Shown here piece by piece: positions 1 through 9,271 of a stretch of DNA of 64,000 bases. Location: assembly GCF_019192735.1 (NCBI RefSeq), contig NZ_JAHTKP010000004.1, positions 62,001 through 126,000 of the forward strand, in the 5' to 3' direction. A program made the translations under genes and the position numbers. The notes below the pieces were generated by a model, which had not been told where the DNA came from, did no database searches, and saw nothing but the letters and a program-made list of their open reading frames with translations. Numbering within the stretch: the stretch's first letter is position 1; each line of letters opens with the position of its first letter. The DNA comes from Kitasatospora aureofaciens (GTDB lineage: Bacteria; Actinomycetota; Actinomycetes; Streptomycetales; Streptomycetaceae).

Positions 1-1327
1 TGCCGGTCGACCAGGTGGCGCCGCCGTCGGTGTGCTGGGCGTCGGCCGCGGCGCGCAGGTCGGCGCCGGAGATGAGCGGCGAGGCCATCATCGACAGGAC
101 CGACAGCTCGGTGCGCGACTCGTCGTCGGTGAACGGCTTGTGGCAGGCGCAGGTGTCGGTGACGCCCCAGGAGCCGTAGACGTCCTGCCAGCCCGCGAAC
201 ATCATGTCCATGTCGTTCCAGCTGCCCGGGCGGACGTTGCCCGGGTACTGCAACGCCGTCTGCAACTGCCCGTTCCAGAGCACGCCGTTGAGGTCGCTGC
301 CGCGGTCGCCGCCGATCCGGCACAGGTTGGCGACCTGCCCGCACCAGACGCCGGTCGGCGCGTAGCCGGGGGACTGGTACGGCGGGGTGCCGGCGGCCTG
401 GATCACCGGGTCGGTGCGGGCCGGGTCGTTGGCGTTCAGCAGGTAGGGGACGCCCTTGTGTACGGGCTGGGCCGAGACGCTGAGGGCGACCCGGGGCTTG
501 CCCTGGGCGGCGGAGGCGGCGTCGAGGGCGCGCTGGAAGGTCTGCACCCGGGCGTACATGGACTGGGTGAGTTCCCTGCCCTCGCCCTGGGTGTGGTAGT
601 TGTACCCGTCCGGGCCGACGATCTCGGGCCCGTAGGGGCAGTCGTCGTACTTGACGTAGTCGACGCCCCAGGAGACGAAGTCGCTTGCGTCGGTGGTCTC
701 GTGGCCGAGGCTGCCGGGGTGCATCTGGCAGGTGAGGTACGTGTCGGTCCCGTACAGGCCGAACTTCATGCCCTTGCTGTGCGCGTACCAGGCCAGGTAC
801 TGGATGCCGTTGACGGTCTGCCCGTTGATGGTGTGGGCCGGGAAGGTGTCCGGGCGCGGGGTGAGGTGGCCGGAGGTGGGGTCGTTGCCGGTGCCGTCGG
901 TGCCGGTGACCGGGTGCCCGGTCGCGTCGTAGAGCTGCATCGAGCCGTACGAGGTCCGCACGATGTCGGTGGTCTGGCCGTCGCGGTGCCAGAGCGACCA
1001 GCCGTCGTCGATGGTGACGGTGTTGTAGCCGGCCGCCACCAGGCCGTTAGCGGACATGAAGTCGATGGTCTGCTTGACCTGCTGCTCGGACACGTTGGTG
1101 CCGAGCGAGTTCCAGGAGTTCCAGCCCATCGGCGGGGTGAGGGCGGTGCCGTTGTCCAGGGCGGCGGCCGGGGTGGCCGTGCTCAGCGCGACGGCGCCGA
1201 GGCCCGAGGTCGCCAGGGCGAGCGACAGCAGCGCGCCGGCGATGGCGCGGGGGCGGCGTGCGGTGGACGGGTGTTGGGTGGACGGGCGCTGGTCGGACGC
1301 GTGTTGGCGGGACGGGCGTAGGCGCAT
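1..1327 (-). CDS. Secreted GH27 alpha-galactosidase-type glycoside hydrolase (3' end outside window)
   Basis: Extracellular enzyme expected to release terminal galactose (or arabinopyranose) from plant or microbial glycans. The N-terminus is Arg-rich, then hydrophobic and Ala-rich (residues about 28-52), giving a signal peptide. The mature part opens with the clan-D pattern [11 protein letters not shown], then TIDDGW, the nucleophile motif DYVKYDDC and the acid/base region SWNDMDMM. These are diagnostic of GH27. At least 442 codons are present and the gene runs off the left edge, so any C-terminal carbohydrate-binding domain is not visible. The ATG at 1327 is chosen because it precedes the signal peptide. 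It is transcribed away from the sugar-binding lipoprotein at 1708, and the two may share a regulator. Substrate within the family is uncertain. Confidence 0.85.
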   Translation of the reverse strand, partial: MRLRPSRQHASDQRPSTQHPSTARRPRAIAGALLSLALATSGLGAVALSTATPAAALDNGTALTPPMGWNSWNSLGTNVSEQQVKQTIDFMSANGLVAAGYNTVTIDDGWSLWHRDGQTTDIVRTSYGSMQLYDATGHPVTGTDGTGNDPTSGHLTPRPDTFPAHTINGQTVNGIQYLAWYAHSKGMKFGLYGTDTYLTCQMHPGSLGHETTDASDFVSWGVDYVKYDDCPYGPEIVGPDGYNYHTQGEGRELTQSMYARVQTFQRALDAASAAQGKPRVALSVSAQPVHKGVPYLLNANDPARTDPVIQAAGTPPYQSPGYAPTGVWCGQVANLCRIGGDRGSDLNGVLWNGQLQTALQYPGNVRPGSWNDMDMMFAGWQDVYGSWGVTDTCACHKPFTDDESRTELSVLSMMASPLISGADLRAAADAQHTDGGATWSTG

Positions 1328-1386
1328 GGGTAGGCGCACAGGTGCTCCAAGGTGGGGGCAGTTGGGGGATGCCAGAGCGATCTCGT

Positions 1387-1440
1387 GTTGAGAGATGTTG
1401 AGTAATGTCGGAATCGACACGGATGTGCTCAGGTCTCAAC
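1387..1440. promoter_or_regulatory. Inverted repeat upstream of the GH27 gene
   Basis: GTTGAGA at 1387-1393 and its exact reverse complement TCTCAAC at 1434-1440 flank a 40-bp spacer just upstream of the galactosidase start. This could be a pair of operator half-sites. No known regulator motif is recognised, and the rest of 1328-1707 holds no gene. Confidence 0.25.
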
Positions 1441-1608
1441 AGGAGTAGGCGCAGGCTAGTGGCTCGCCCCACGCCGACGTCAAGTGACAGGCCCTGCGCC
1501 ATAACGAGCGGGTATCGGCGCGCACTTGATTGGTCGCCAGATCTTGACGGCCGGGTGAACGTGGCGTTTCCTGGCAGCGCTGCGTTCGATTGCGTTCGCT
1601 TCTGAGGG

Positions 1609-1622
1609 TTTGAACGTTCAAA
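1609..1622. promoter_or_regulatory. Perfect 14-bp palindrome, candidate operator
   Basis: TTTGAACGTTCAAA is a perfect palindrome about 86 bp upstream of the sugar-binding lipoprotein start and in the divergent region shared with the galactosidase. Its size and position resemble a LacI-type sugar repressor operator. No repressor gene lies in the window, so this is inference. Confidence 0.4.
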
Positions 1623-1707
1623 TCACTCATGCCCCCTCACGTCCGCATACCCTCATATCCCACGTCCTCACGTCCCCATCTCCTCCCCCTCTCCCTGGAG
1701 CGTTCCT

Positions 1708-2739
1708 GTGGTCCTCCGTCGTCGCCGCCGGGTCGCCCCCACCGCCACGGCCGGCGCGGCCGCCCTCGCCCTGGCGCTGACCGGGTGCTCGGCCGAGGGG
1801 CCCGACACCACGGGCCACGGCCCGCTCGCCATCACGTTCCTGCAGAAGCAGGGCGACCAGGGGTACTTCGTCAACGAGGCGGCCGGAGCCAAGGCCAAGG
1901 CCGCCGAACTCGGCGTCGACCTGACCGTCGTCGACCTCGGCAACGACCGCGACCGCGCGCTCAAGGAGGCCAGGACGGCCATCGACAAGAAGGCGCGCGG
2001 CCTCATCGCCGTCGTGCCCGACCCGTCCGTGGGCCCCGAACTCGTCGCCCTCACCCGCCAGGCCGGCACCCCGCTGCTCTCCACCGACGACCAGATCTGC
2101 GCCGACTACCCCGACCCCGGCGCCTGCTTCGCCAACGGACTCGTCCCGCGCGTCGGCTTCAACAGCGCCACCATGGGCGCCGCGGTCGGCGAACGTGCGG
2201 CCACCGAGTACGCCAGGACCGGCTGGAAGACGGCCGACACCTCGATGCTCTCGATCTGGAACAACGACATCCCGGTCTGCCGGGACCGCGTGAACGCGGC
2301 GGTGGACGCGTTCTCCGTCCACGCCGGCACGGTCCTGAAGGGCGCGAAGGTCTGGACGGCCAACACCGTCGAGGACGCCCGCCGAAGAACCGCCTACGCC
2401 CTCGCCTCCAGTCCCGGGGTCAAGCACTGGGTGGTCTGGGGCTGCAACGACGAGGACGTGGAGGGCGGCATCAAGGCCCTGGGCGACGCGGGCTTCGGGC
2501 CGGACAACGTCATCGGCGTCGGCATCGGCGCGTACCTCGCCTGCAAGGACTGGCTGCCCGGCAAGCCCGCCGCGATGCGCGCCGCACTCCTCATCAAGGG
2601 GACCGACGTCGGCGCACTCGCCGTCCAGCAGATGGTCGACCGGCTGAAGGACCACAAGGACCTCCCGCGCGAGACCATCGTCCCCGCCACCATGGTCGAC
2701 CCCTCCAACTGGCAGGCGTCCCGGGTCGCCTGCAAGTGA
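1708..2739 (+). CDS. Sugar-binding lipoprotein (periplasmic-binding-protein type I fold, AraF-like)
   Basis: Membrane-anchored solute receptor for an ABC sugar importer, 343 aa. The GTG start at 1708 follows TGGAG. Residues 1-27 form a lipoprotein signal ending in the lipobox LTGC. After it come features of the arabinose/ribose-binding family: a short beta strand ITFLQK, an acidic turn, a repeated DLGND-type segment, GLIAVVPD and a hinge-like C-terminal half. No ATPase or permease gene is adjacent on either side, so it is an orphan receptor or works with a transporter encoded elsewhere. Divergence from the galactosidase suggests co-use in sugar uptake. The ligand (arabinose, galactose or other) cannot be read from sequence. 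Confidence 0.75.
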   Translation: MVLRRRRRVAPTATAGAAALALALTGCSAEGPDTTGHGPLAITFLQKQGDQGYFVNEAAGAKAKAAELGVDLTVVDLGNDRDRALKEARTAIDKKARGLIAVVPDPSVGPELVALTRQAGTPLLSTDDQICADYPDPGACFANGLVPRVGFNSATMGAAVGERAATEYARTGWKTADTSMLSIWNNDIPVCRDRVNAAVDAFSVHAGTVLKGAKVWTANTVEDARRRTAYALASSPGVKHWVVWGCNDEDVEGGIKALGDAGFGPDNVIGVGIGAYLACKDWLPGKPAAMRAALLIKGTDVGALAVQQMVDRLKDHKDLPRETIVPATMVDPSNWQASRVACK

Positions 2740-2898
2740 CCGGCCGGTCGTGGCCGAGCGCCACCGGTCGTGGCCACCGGCCACCGGCACCCCGTGCGCC
2801 GACCCGCCCGGGGATGATCAGTAGGCTTCGGCAGCGTCCTACCCGGCTCGTTGTGCAGGAGGCCGGGCTGATCCTCGGTACCCAGGAGTCGAACGAGC

Positions 2899-3426
2899 AT
2901 GTCCGTGCTGAACAAGCGCCGCAAGGTTCATCTGTCGCAACAGCGCATGGCCGACAGCCCCTTCGGGTCGGTACGGATCAACTACGACCGCTGGCCCACG
3001 GTCATCGCCCGTGTGCACGGGGAGGCGATACCGGCCGTCACGGTCATGCCCGACCGCGAAGTCGGCGCCCTGGCCATCAACGGACAGAACGTTCCCACGA
3101 AGCGGAACAGCAGAGGCTGGGATCCCCGTCGGAAGGCACGCGGCCGCACGGCCCTCGTGGGCGACCGCGGTTACGAGCTGCGGCCGACCGGGCTGTGCCG
3201 GGCCGAACTCCGGCGCAACGGAGCGCTCATCGCCCGGGCGCAGGGCACCCTGCGCTCGTACTCCCCGTTCCGCACGATTCCCGGGATCGACGCCAAGCTG
3301 AGCTGGTCGCAGGGCGTCGACCCCACCGACGTCGCGGTGGCTCAGGCGATGGTGGTGGCCTTCGGTGCCGGGGCCCCGGGTGCGCTGGGGAGGTGTTTCC
3401 TCTTCTGGCTCGACTTCTTCAACTGA
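2899..3426 (+). CDS. Hypothetical protein, 175 aa
   Basis: Not recognised. The protein begins with a basic stretch (MSVLNKRRKVHLSQQR), has a central region rich in Gly, Arg and charged residues resembling a beta-rich intracellular domain, and ends in a short hydrophobic tail (about residues 150-175, FGAGAPGALGRCFLFWLDFF). That tail could be a membrane or packing segment. The ATG at 2899 follows GGAGTCGAACGAGC, a modest ribosome binding site. It stands alone between the sugar-binding lipoprotein and the convergent HAD-GT20 gene. Confidence 0.55.
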   Translation: MSVLNKRRKVHLSQQRMADSPFGSVRINYDRWPTVIARVHGEAIPAVTVMPDREVGALAINGQNVPTKRNSRGWDPRRKARGRTALVGDRGYELRPTGLCRAELRRNGALIARAQGTLRSYSPFRTIPGIDAKLSWSQGVDPTDVAVAQAMVVAFGAGAPGALGRCFLFWLDFFN

Positions 3427-3450
3427 GGACCCGTTCAGCCGACACTTTCC

Positions 3451-5628
3451 TCAGCCGACGGGGACGGCGTCGGGTCCGCGGTCCTGGATGGCGTGCATGA
3501 TCTGGGCCGCCCAGTCCGCGGGTCGCTCACGGCCGAGGAGTGCGGAGAGCCGGTCCATGCGCGCGCGGCGTTCGGCGGCAGGGAGAGCGAGGGCCCGGGC
3601 CAGGACGGCGCTGAGGTCGTCGGGTGAGCGCGGGTCGGTGAGGAGGGCGGCGTCGCCGAGTTCGGTGGCGGCGCCGGCGTGGCGGGAGAGCACCAGCACT
3701 CCCGGTGCGCCGGCGTGGTGAGGGGCGGCGTGGTGAGGGGGGAGTGTGGCCTGGGCGGCGATGAACTCCTTGGCCGTCAGGTTCATCCCGTCCTGGAGCG
3801 AGGTCACCCAGAGCACGTCGGCGGCCAGGTACTCGTCGACGACCTCGGCGACGGACAGGCTGCGGGGCAGGTAGTCGACCGGTTGCCAACGTCCGTGCCG
3901 CCAACGGGCGTTGACCTCCATGATGCGCTGTTCGAGGTGCCGCCGGGTGGTGTCGTAGGCGGTGATGCCGGGCTCGGGCGGCGGACAGACGAGCCGGAAG
4001 GTCAGCCGCCCGCACAGTTCGGGCCGGTGGGTGAGCAGGTGGTCGAGGGCGTCGACCTTCTGGACCGGGGCCTTGGCGTAGTCGAGGCGTTCGATCGAGA
4101 GCACCACCTTGGCGGTGGCCCGTCGGGGCTGCGGCCTGCGGCGGCGGGCGAGCTTCTCGATGGCCGACCGGTCGATCCCGAGCGGATGGACCTCCGTACG
4201 CGGCAGGTCGGGCGCGTCGAGCGAGCGGCCGGGCAGGCCGCCGGCCAGGGTCCGGCGGAAGTGTTCGGCGAACACATCGGTGTGGAAGCCGGCCCAGTCC
4301 AGGCAGGCGAGGGAGGCGCGCAGCTCGGCGGCGACCGGCAGGGTGGCGAAGATCTCCGGGGACGGGAAAGGGGTGTGGTGGAACAGCCCCGTCCTGAGGT
4401 CCGGGCGGGCGGCGCGCAGCAGGCCGGGGACCAGCCACAGGTTGTAGTCGTGGAGCCAGACGGTGGCGCCGGGCGCGGCCTCGGCGCTGATGTGTTCGGC
4501 GAAGCGTGCGTTCACCGCGCGGAAGTCGGTCCAGGCACGCCGGTCGAAAACCGACCGGTCCGGTTCGGACATCAGCACCGGCCACAGCGTTTCCTTGCAG
4601 GCCCGGTGGAAATAGCCGGTCCACCGGGCGGTGCTGAGCGGCACGAGGGACAGCGGCAGTCCGGTGGGGTGCGGGCGGCTGGCCCGCCGGTCGCCGCCGG
4701 CCAGGGCGGTGACCCAGATGCCCGGCAGGCCGTCGGTGAAGGCGCTGGTCAGGGTGGGCAGGATGCCGTTGGGGCTGGCGGGCGGCCGCCAGCTCTCACC
4801 GTCCCAGTGCATCGGGGGGCGGTGGTAGGCGACGACGTGCGAGTGGCGGCGCCCGGGCCGGTCGTCCGTGTCAGGGATGTCCGTGCAGGGGGCGTCCGTG
4901 TCGTTGTCGTCGGGGGAGACCCAGCTCAGGGCCTGGAGCGCCGCGAGGATGCCGGCCGCGCCGCTCCGGCGGGGGCGGTGGACCAGCGGATCCCCGGCGA
5001 CCGCGGCGAGAAGCGCGTCCTCGGCGCCGTCGACGACCACGGCGTGCGCGCCGAGCCGGAACAGTGACAGATCGTTGAGGGAGTCGCCGGCGACCAGGAT
5101 CTCCTGCGGCGTCCAGCCCAGCTTCCCGGCCAGGGCCCGGAGGGCGTTCCCCTTGGAGGCCTGCGGCGGCAGGACGTCGAAGTAGCGGTCCGCGGAGTAG
5201 ACCCAGCCGCAGCCGAGGGCCCGGACGGCTTCGGTGAGCTCGCCCGTGAGCCGGCCCGGGGCCACGTGGTAGGAGCAGCGGCCGTCCTGGACGACGCCGT
5301 ACTGGTAGGTGAGCGCGGTGAAGCGGCGTAACGCGGCGCGTATGCGATCCGCTCCCGGCCAGCCGGCGCGCAGCTGTTCCTGCAGGGAGTCCACGGGAGT
5401 GAAGTCCGTCCCGTCGGCGACGGTGGCGCCGACGTCGGCGATGATCCAGCGCGGTCTCGGGACGAGCGGATCGCGCAACACGTCCCGGACGGACGCCAGT
5501 CCTCGCCCGGTGGCGAAGACCACGGTCACCTCGGGATGGTGGGCCAGCGCCTCCCGCAGCCGACGCCGCTCCTCCCGGGTGCCGCCGAGTAAGGTGCCGT
5601 CCAGATCGGTGACCAGAATCCTCGACAT
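3451..5628 (-). CDS. HAD phosphatase-GT20 fusion, probable glucosylglycerol-phosphate synthase/phosphatase
   Basis: Two enzymes in one 725-aa chain. Residues 1 to about 235 are a Cof/MPGP-type HAD phosphatase with DLDGTL (nucleophile Asp), a SKGNAL lysine and GDSLNDL. Residues about 265-715 are a GT20 glycosyltransferase of the trehalose-6-phosphate synthase fold, with WLHDYNLWLVP, GLFHHTPFPS, a HPLGID loop, SIERLDYAKA and the nucleotide-sugar region SLQDGMNLTAKEF. Phosphatase-first order and total length match the bifunctional GgPPS proteins of some bacteria, which make the osmolyte glucosylglycerol from ADP-glucose and glycerol-3-phosphate. The alternative is another GT20 osmolyte pathway such as trehalose, where the phosphatase is usually C-terminal. 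Cytoplasmic and monocistronic. Confidence 0.75.
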   Translation of the reverse strand: MSRILVTDLDGTLLGGTREERRRLREALAHHPEVTVVFATGRGLASVRDVLRDPLVPRPRWIIADVGATVADGTDFTPVDSLQEQLRAGWPGADRIRAALRRFTALTYQYGVVQDGRCSYHVAPGRLTGELTEAVRALGCGWVYSADRYFDVLPPQASKGNALRALAGKLGWTPQEILVAGDSLNDLSLFRLGAHAVVVDGAEDALLAAVAGDPLVHRPRRSGAAGILAALQALSWVSPDDNDTDAPCTDIPDTDDRPGRRHSHVVAYHRPPMHWDGESWRPPASPNGILPTLTSAFTDGLPGIWVTALAGGDRRASRPHPTGLPLSLVPLSTARWTGYFHRACKETLWPVLMSEPDRSVFDRRAWTDFRAVNARFAEHISAEAAPGATVWLHDYNLWLVPGLLRAARPDLRTGLFHHTPFPSPEIFATLPVAAELRASLACLDWAGFHTDVFAEHFRRTLAGGLPGRSLDAPDLPRTEVHPLGIDRSAIEKLARRRRPQPRRATAKVVLSIERLDYAKAPVQKVDALDHLLTHRPELCGRLTFRLVCPPPEPGITAYDTTRRHLEQRIMEVNARWRHGRWQPVDYLPRSLSVAEVVDEYLAADVLWVTSLQDGMNLTAKEFIAAQATLPPHHAAPHHAGAPGVLVLSRHAGAATELGDAALLTDPRSPDDLSAVLARALALPAAERRARMDRLSALLGRERPADWAAQIMHAIQDRGPDAVPVG

Positions 5629-5703
5629 CCGTCGGACGCTAGCACGATCACTCAGCGCCGTGAAGTGTTCACCTCACCCGTGCCGCGCGCGTTGCCGACC
5701 TGC

Positions 5704-6648
5704 TCAGTACGGAGGTTGCTGCGCCCCGGACGGCCGGCCGAGGCGGTGTGCGAGGTCATCGGCGCGCAGGGCCGCGTCGGAGCCGGGGCCCGTTGTTGCC
5801 GCTGCTCCGCAGATCACGGCCGCGGTGAGGCAGTCCGGCAGGCTCCAGCCTTCGAGGAACCCGTGCACGAGGCCGGTGTTGAAGCAGTCGCCGGCTCCTG
5901 TGGTGTCGATGGCCTCCACCGGAACGGCCGGGACGTCGTGGCGCTTGTCGTCCCGGACGGCGGTGGCGCCGTCCGCGCCGCGCTTGACCACGAGGGTCGG
6001 CACCAGCCGGGCGAGTTCCGCGATCGCGTCGTCCAGGTCGGTGACGCCGGTCAGGCGCAGGGCCTCGGCGGCGTTCGGCGTGAAGACGTCGACCAGTGCG
6101 AGGACGCGGCGAACGGCCGGGTCGTCGAGGGTCACGGGAGTGTCATGGCAGTCCATGACCACGCGCGTGCCGAGCTGCCGCGCCGCACGGGCCACCGCCA
6201 CCATCTCGTCGTCCCAGCGCAGTTGGGGAAGCATCAGCACCCGCGGGCGGTGCCGGCGCAGCAGCGGGACGAGCGACTCGGGATCGACCGGGTCCTGGTA
6301 GCTGACCATCGCCCGGTCGCCGGCGAACGACATTGCGACCGTCACGCTCCGGACGGGGAACGGGTGGTGGCGGAACGCGGCGTCGTCCAGCCCCTCCCGC
6401 CCGGCGCAGGACAGGACCTCACCGCTGAAGACGTCCGTGCCGAAGTCCGCGCTCCACAGCACTCTGTGCCCGAGCCGGTGCATCCCCATCGCCAGCGTGT
6501 ACGCGCCGCCGGGCACCAATGCGAAGCCGTCGGCGAACACCTCACCGCCCGGCTGCACCGGCCGCGGCAGACCGTGGAACACCAGGTCCGCGAAGTACGC
6601 GCCGACAACGAGCACTTCGCAGGGCCGCACCGCTCCGTTCGTCTCCAT
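5704..6648 (-). CDS. PfkB-family sugar or nucleoside kinase
   Basis: Cytoplasmic ATP-dependent kinase of the ribokinase family, 314 aa. The N-terminal GAYFADLVFHG and GGAYTLAMGMHRLG correspond to PfkB signature 1. The C-terminal DTTGAGDCFNTG is signature 2 with the catalytic Asp and anion-hole glycines. ATG 6648 is chosen because the family fold starts a few residues later; upstream in-frame codons are not family-like. It is divergent from the asparaginase gene, with about 90 bp between. The phospho-acceptor (ribose, fructose, adenosine or a deoxy sugar acid) is not determinable. No transporter or isomerase neighbour narrows it. Confidence 0.8.
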   Translation of the reverse strand: METNGAVRPCEVLVVGAYFADLVFHGLPRPVQPGGEVFADGFALVPGGAYTLAMGMHRLGHRVLWSADFGTDVFSGEVLSCAGREGLDDAAFRHHPFPVRSVTVAMSFAGDRAMVSYQDPVDPESLVPLLRRHRPRVLMLPQLRWDDEMVAVARAARQLGTRVVMDCHDTPVTLDDPAVRRVLALVDVFTPNAAEALRLTGVTDLDDAIAELARLVPTLVVKRGADGATAVRDDKRHDVPAVPVEAIDTTGAGDCFNTGLVHGFLEGWSLPDCLTAAVICGAAATTGPGSDAALRADDLAHRLGRPSGAQQPPY

Positions 6649-6740
6649 CCGGTGAGCATAGGGGCAGCTGCGATAGGTTGCCCGGAGGTTGGACGGCTGC
6701 GGTGCTGCGCGGAAAGCACACGGAGAGGGAGCTGACGGCG

Positions 6741-7733
6741 TTGAGCAAGAGGACAGTTGCGATCTTCTCCCTGGGCGGAACCATCGCGATGACCACCGAT
6801 CCGGCAACCGGCGGAGTCGTACCGGCCCTGTCCGCCCAGGAACTCCTCGATGCCGTCCCCGCCCTGCAGGATCTGGACGTCGACCTGCGCGTCCACGACT
6901 TCCGGCGCCTGCCCGGCGCGTCCCTCGGCTTCGACGACCTCCACGCGCTCTCGGACGCCATCGCCGAAGCCTTCCGGGCCGGCTGCGACGGAGCGGTGGT
7001 CACCCAAGGCACCGACACCATCGAGGAGACCGCCTACCTCCTCGACCTCCTGCACACGGGCGATCAGCCGATCGTCGTCACCGGAGCCATGCGCAATCCC
7101 ACACAGCCCGGCGCCGACGGCCCGGCGAACATCTTCGCAGCTGTCATCACCGCCGCTGAGCCGGTAATGACCGGTGCCGGCGCCGTGGTCGTCCTCGGCG
7201 ACGAGATCCACGCGGCCCGCAACGTCCGCAAGTCGCACAGCACCAGCCCGGCCGCGTTCGCCTCCCCGGCCACCGGACCCTTGGGCCGCCTCTACGAGGG
7301 CCGCGTCCACCTCCACGGCCCGCTGGCCCCGCGCGCCGCCTTCCCTGGACCGCTGACCGACCCGACGCCCCGCGTCGGCCTGTACACCGCGACGCTCGGC
7401 GACGACGGCGGCCTCCTCGCCACGATGGCCGAGGCCTGCGACGGACTCGTCATGGCCGCCTTCGGAGTCGGCCACGTCCCGCAGCGCTTCGTGGCCACCC
7501 TGGAGGGCGCCGCGTCCCGAATCCCCGTCGTCCTCACCAGCCGCATCGGCAACGGCCCTGTGCTGGAGGCCACTTACAGCTTCCCCGGCTCGGAGAAGGA
7601 CCTGCTCGCACGCGGCCTGATCCGAGGCGGCCACCTTGACGCCTACAAGGCCCGGCTCCTCCTGCAACTCCTGCTCGCCCAGGGGCGGAACACGGACGCG
7701 ATCGCCGCCGCCTTCCGCGCCGTGGCCTGCTGA
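6741..7733 (+). CDS. L-asparaginase
   Basis: Hydrolyses asparagine to aspartate and ammonia. The protein has 330 aa and no signal peptide, so it is cytoplasmic. The first active-site threonine lies in SLGGTIAM near the N-terminus. The second Thr-Asp pair lies in TQGTDTIEET (about residue 92), followed by VTGAMR and the GDEIHAARNVRKSHS stretch typical of bacterial asparaginases. The TTG at 6741 is the best start: it sits immediately before the first strand (SKRTVAIFSLGG), with GAGAGGGAG upstream; there is no ATG nearby. It may be cytosolic nitrogen salvage. Nothing links it to the asparagine-synthetase-like genes of the cluster. Confidence 0.85.
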   Translation: MSKRTVAIFSLGGTIAMTTDPATGGVVPALSAQELLDAVPALQDLDVDLRVHDFRRLPGASLGFDDLHALSDAIAEAFRAGCDGAVVTQGTDTIEETAYLLDLLHTGDQPIVVTGAMRNPTQPGADGPANIFAAVITAAEPVMTGAGAVVVLGDEIHAARNVRKSHSTSPAAFASPATGPLGRLYEGRVHLHGPLAPRAAFPGPLTDPTPRVGLYTATLGDDGGLLATMAEACDGLVMAAFGVGHVPQRFVATLEGAASRIPVVLTSRIGNGPVLEATYSFPGSEKDLLARGLIRGGHLDAYKARLLLQLLLAQGRNTDAIAAAFRAVAC

Positions 7734-7770
7734 TCCCCAGGGTCACACGGCAGCCGTCACCAGCTGTCGG

Positions 7771-9066
7771 TCAGGGCGAGGTCGGGGTGAGGGCCCATTT
7801 CTTTCCGTCGTAGCAGTAGCCCGGTGCGCCCTGCAGGCCCGCGGTGCGGAAGGGGCGGCCGTGGTCGTTCACCGGCAGCGTTCCCTGCTTGTCGCCGCTG
7901 CTCCACACCAGGTCGAGGGTCCAGGTGACGTCCTGGGAGCGGGTGGTGGCGTCGATGTTGAGCACCTGGGGGTCGGTGTCCGAGACCCGGTAGGGGAAGT
8001 TCGTCGTGGTGGTCTTGACGTTGCCCTCCTGGGCCGGGACCGGCACGGCCCGGGGTGCCGACGCGTCGAGGTCCACGGCGAAGGCTGCCGGGGTGAGGTC
8101 CCCGCCGCAGCCGCCGCCGGGTGTGTAGGCGGTCCACTTGGGCGCCGGCTGGGTGCTGACGACGTGTACGTAGATGGCCGACAGGACGACGGCCGTGGTG
8201 GTGGCGCCCTGGGCGGTCAGCTGCAGGCGCAGGTGCCCGGCGGGGACGGCGTGTTGGGCGGCCGCCCAGCTCTCGGTGCCGGCGGAGGTGTCCGGCGGCG
8301 GGGCCACCTGGCCCGGGGCGCGGGCCGACAGGAACCACTGGCCGCAGGGGCTGCCCCAGTTGTCGGTCAGGACGTTGACGTGGAAGGGCGCCGGGTTGTC
8401 CTCGGCCGGCGGCGAGGAGGAGGGGGCCGAGGTGGTTGGGGCCGACGGGGTGGGGGTTGCGGTGGTGGGGGTGGGCGACGGGACGGGGGAGGTGGCGCTA
8501 GGGGAGGGGCTCGCCGGGGCCGTCGTGGTGACGGCGGCCGCCGACGGGTCGGCGATCGGCGTGGCACTGCCGTGCAGGACGAACGCCGGGACTGCGGCGG
8601 CCAGTCCGGCCACGGCCACCGCGCTCAGCAGCACCCGGGTACGCGGCCGCCCCGGCCGGCGGCGTCCGGCCTCGGTCGACGGGGCCACTGCCTGCACCGT
8701 CTCCGCCGCCTCCTCCGGGCCCGACTCGGGCTCCGGTGCCGGCACCGACGCAGGTTCAGGTTCAGGTTCAGGTTTAGGTTCCCGTGCCGGTTCCGGCGCC
8801 GTCGCCCCGCCCGGCTCCCTGCGCCGTGCCGCGTCCGCCAGGATCCAGCGGCGGTGCAGCTCGACGAGTTCGCCGTCACTGGCCCCGCACGCCCGGGCGA
8901 GCCGCTCCACCGGAGCGTACTCGCCGGGGACGGCGGCGCCGTTGCAGTAACGGTGCAGCGTGGAGGTGCTGACATGCAGCCGGGCCGCGAGAGTGCCGTA
9001 GCTGCGGCCCGAACGCTCCTTCAGCTCCCGCAACATCGCCGCGAACTCGTCGGTCTCCACGCCCAT
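7771..9066 (-). CDS. Membrane-anchored protein with N-terminal HTH and extracellular C-terminal domain
   Basis: A one-pass regulator-like protein of 431 aa. Residues about 8-70 form an XRE-like helix-turn-helix (SYGTLAARLHVSTSTLHRY). Then comes a Pro/Glu-rich linker encoded partly by a 6-bp repeat (8755-8782), a transmembrane helix around residues 145-165, a Ser/Thr/Pro stalk and an outer beta-rich domain of about 180 aa containing paired cysteines. The layout (cytoplasmic DNA-binding domain, outside sensor) is common in actinomycetes, and the function is usually unknown. ATG 9066 is preceded by GAGGGGGACGCAGGAC. It may respond to a cell-envelope signal; no target is visible. Confidence 0.7.
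   Translation of the reverse strand: MGVETDEFAAMLRELKERSGRSYGTLAARLHVSTSTLHRYCNGAAVPGEYAPVERLARACGASDGELVELHRRWILADAARRREPGGATAPEPAREPKPEPEPEPASVPAPEPESGPEEAAETVQAVAPSTEAGRRRPGRPRTRVLLSAVAVAGLAAAVPAFVLHGSATPIADPSAAAVTTTAPASPSPSATSPVPSPTPTTATPTPSAPTTSAPSSSPPAEDNPAPFHVNVLTDNWGSPCGQWFLSARAPGQVAPPPDTSAGTESWAAAQHAVPAGHLRLQLTAQGATTTAVVLSAIYVHVVSTQPAPKWTAYTPGGGCGGDLTPAAFAVDLDASAPRAVPVPAQEGNVKTTTTNFPYRVSDTDPQVLNIDATTRSQDVTWTLDLVWSSGDKQGTLPVNDHGRPFRTAGLQGAPGYCYDGKKWALTPTSP
8755..8782 (-). repeat. 6-bp tandem repeat encoding Pro-Glu
   Basis: Four to five near-identical copies of GGTTCA (plus strand) inside the membrane HTH gene encode an alternating Pro-Glu linker between the DNA-binding domain and the membrane helix. 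Length variation here would change linker length only. Confidence 0.7.
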
Positions 9067-9271
9067 GTCCTGCGTCCCCCTCACCGTGGTCCGGCCCGGC
9101 TCCCCGCCGAACCCGCAGTTCACGGTACCTGCTGCCGCTCCAGGATCCCGAATGCGCGGGCGGAGGGAGAGCAGCCGCGGGCCCGGTCCGGACACGGCGA
9201 CGGCCCGTTCCCCGAGGGGGAGACGGGCCGCACGGTGCTGCCGGTTCCGCGCCCGGAGAGACGCGGTGTGC

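Noticed and set aside
32..1321. Long rightward ORF of 429 codons at the left edge
   Set aside because: It is the complement of the GH27 gene. The translation is Gly/Val/Arg-rich with no family features, the usual antisense effect of high GC.
6741..7733. Cluster membership of the asparaginase
   Set aside because: It is more than 11 kb from the cluster border with unrelated genes between.
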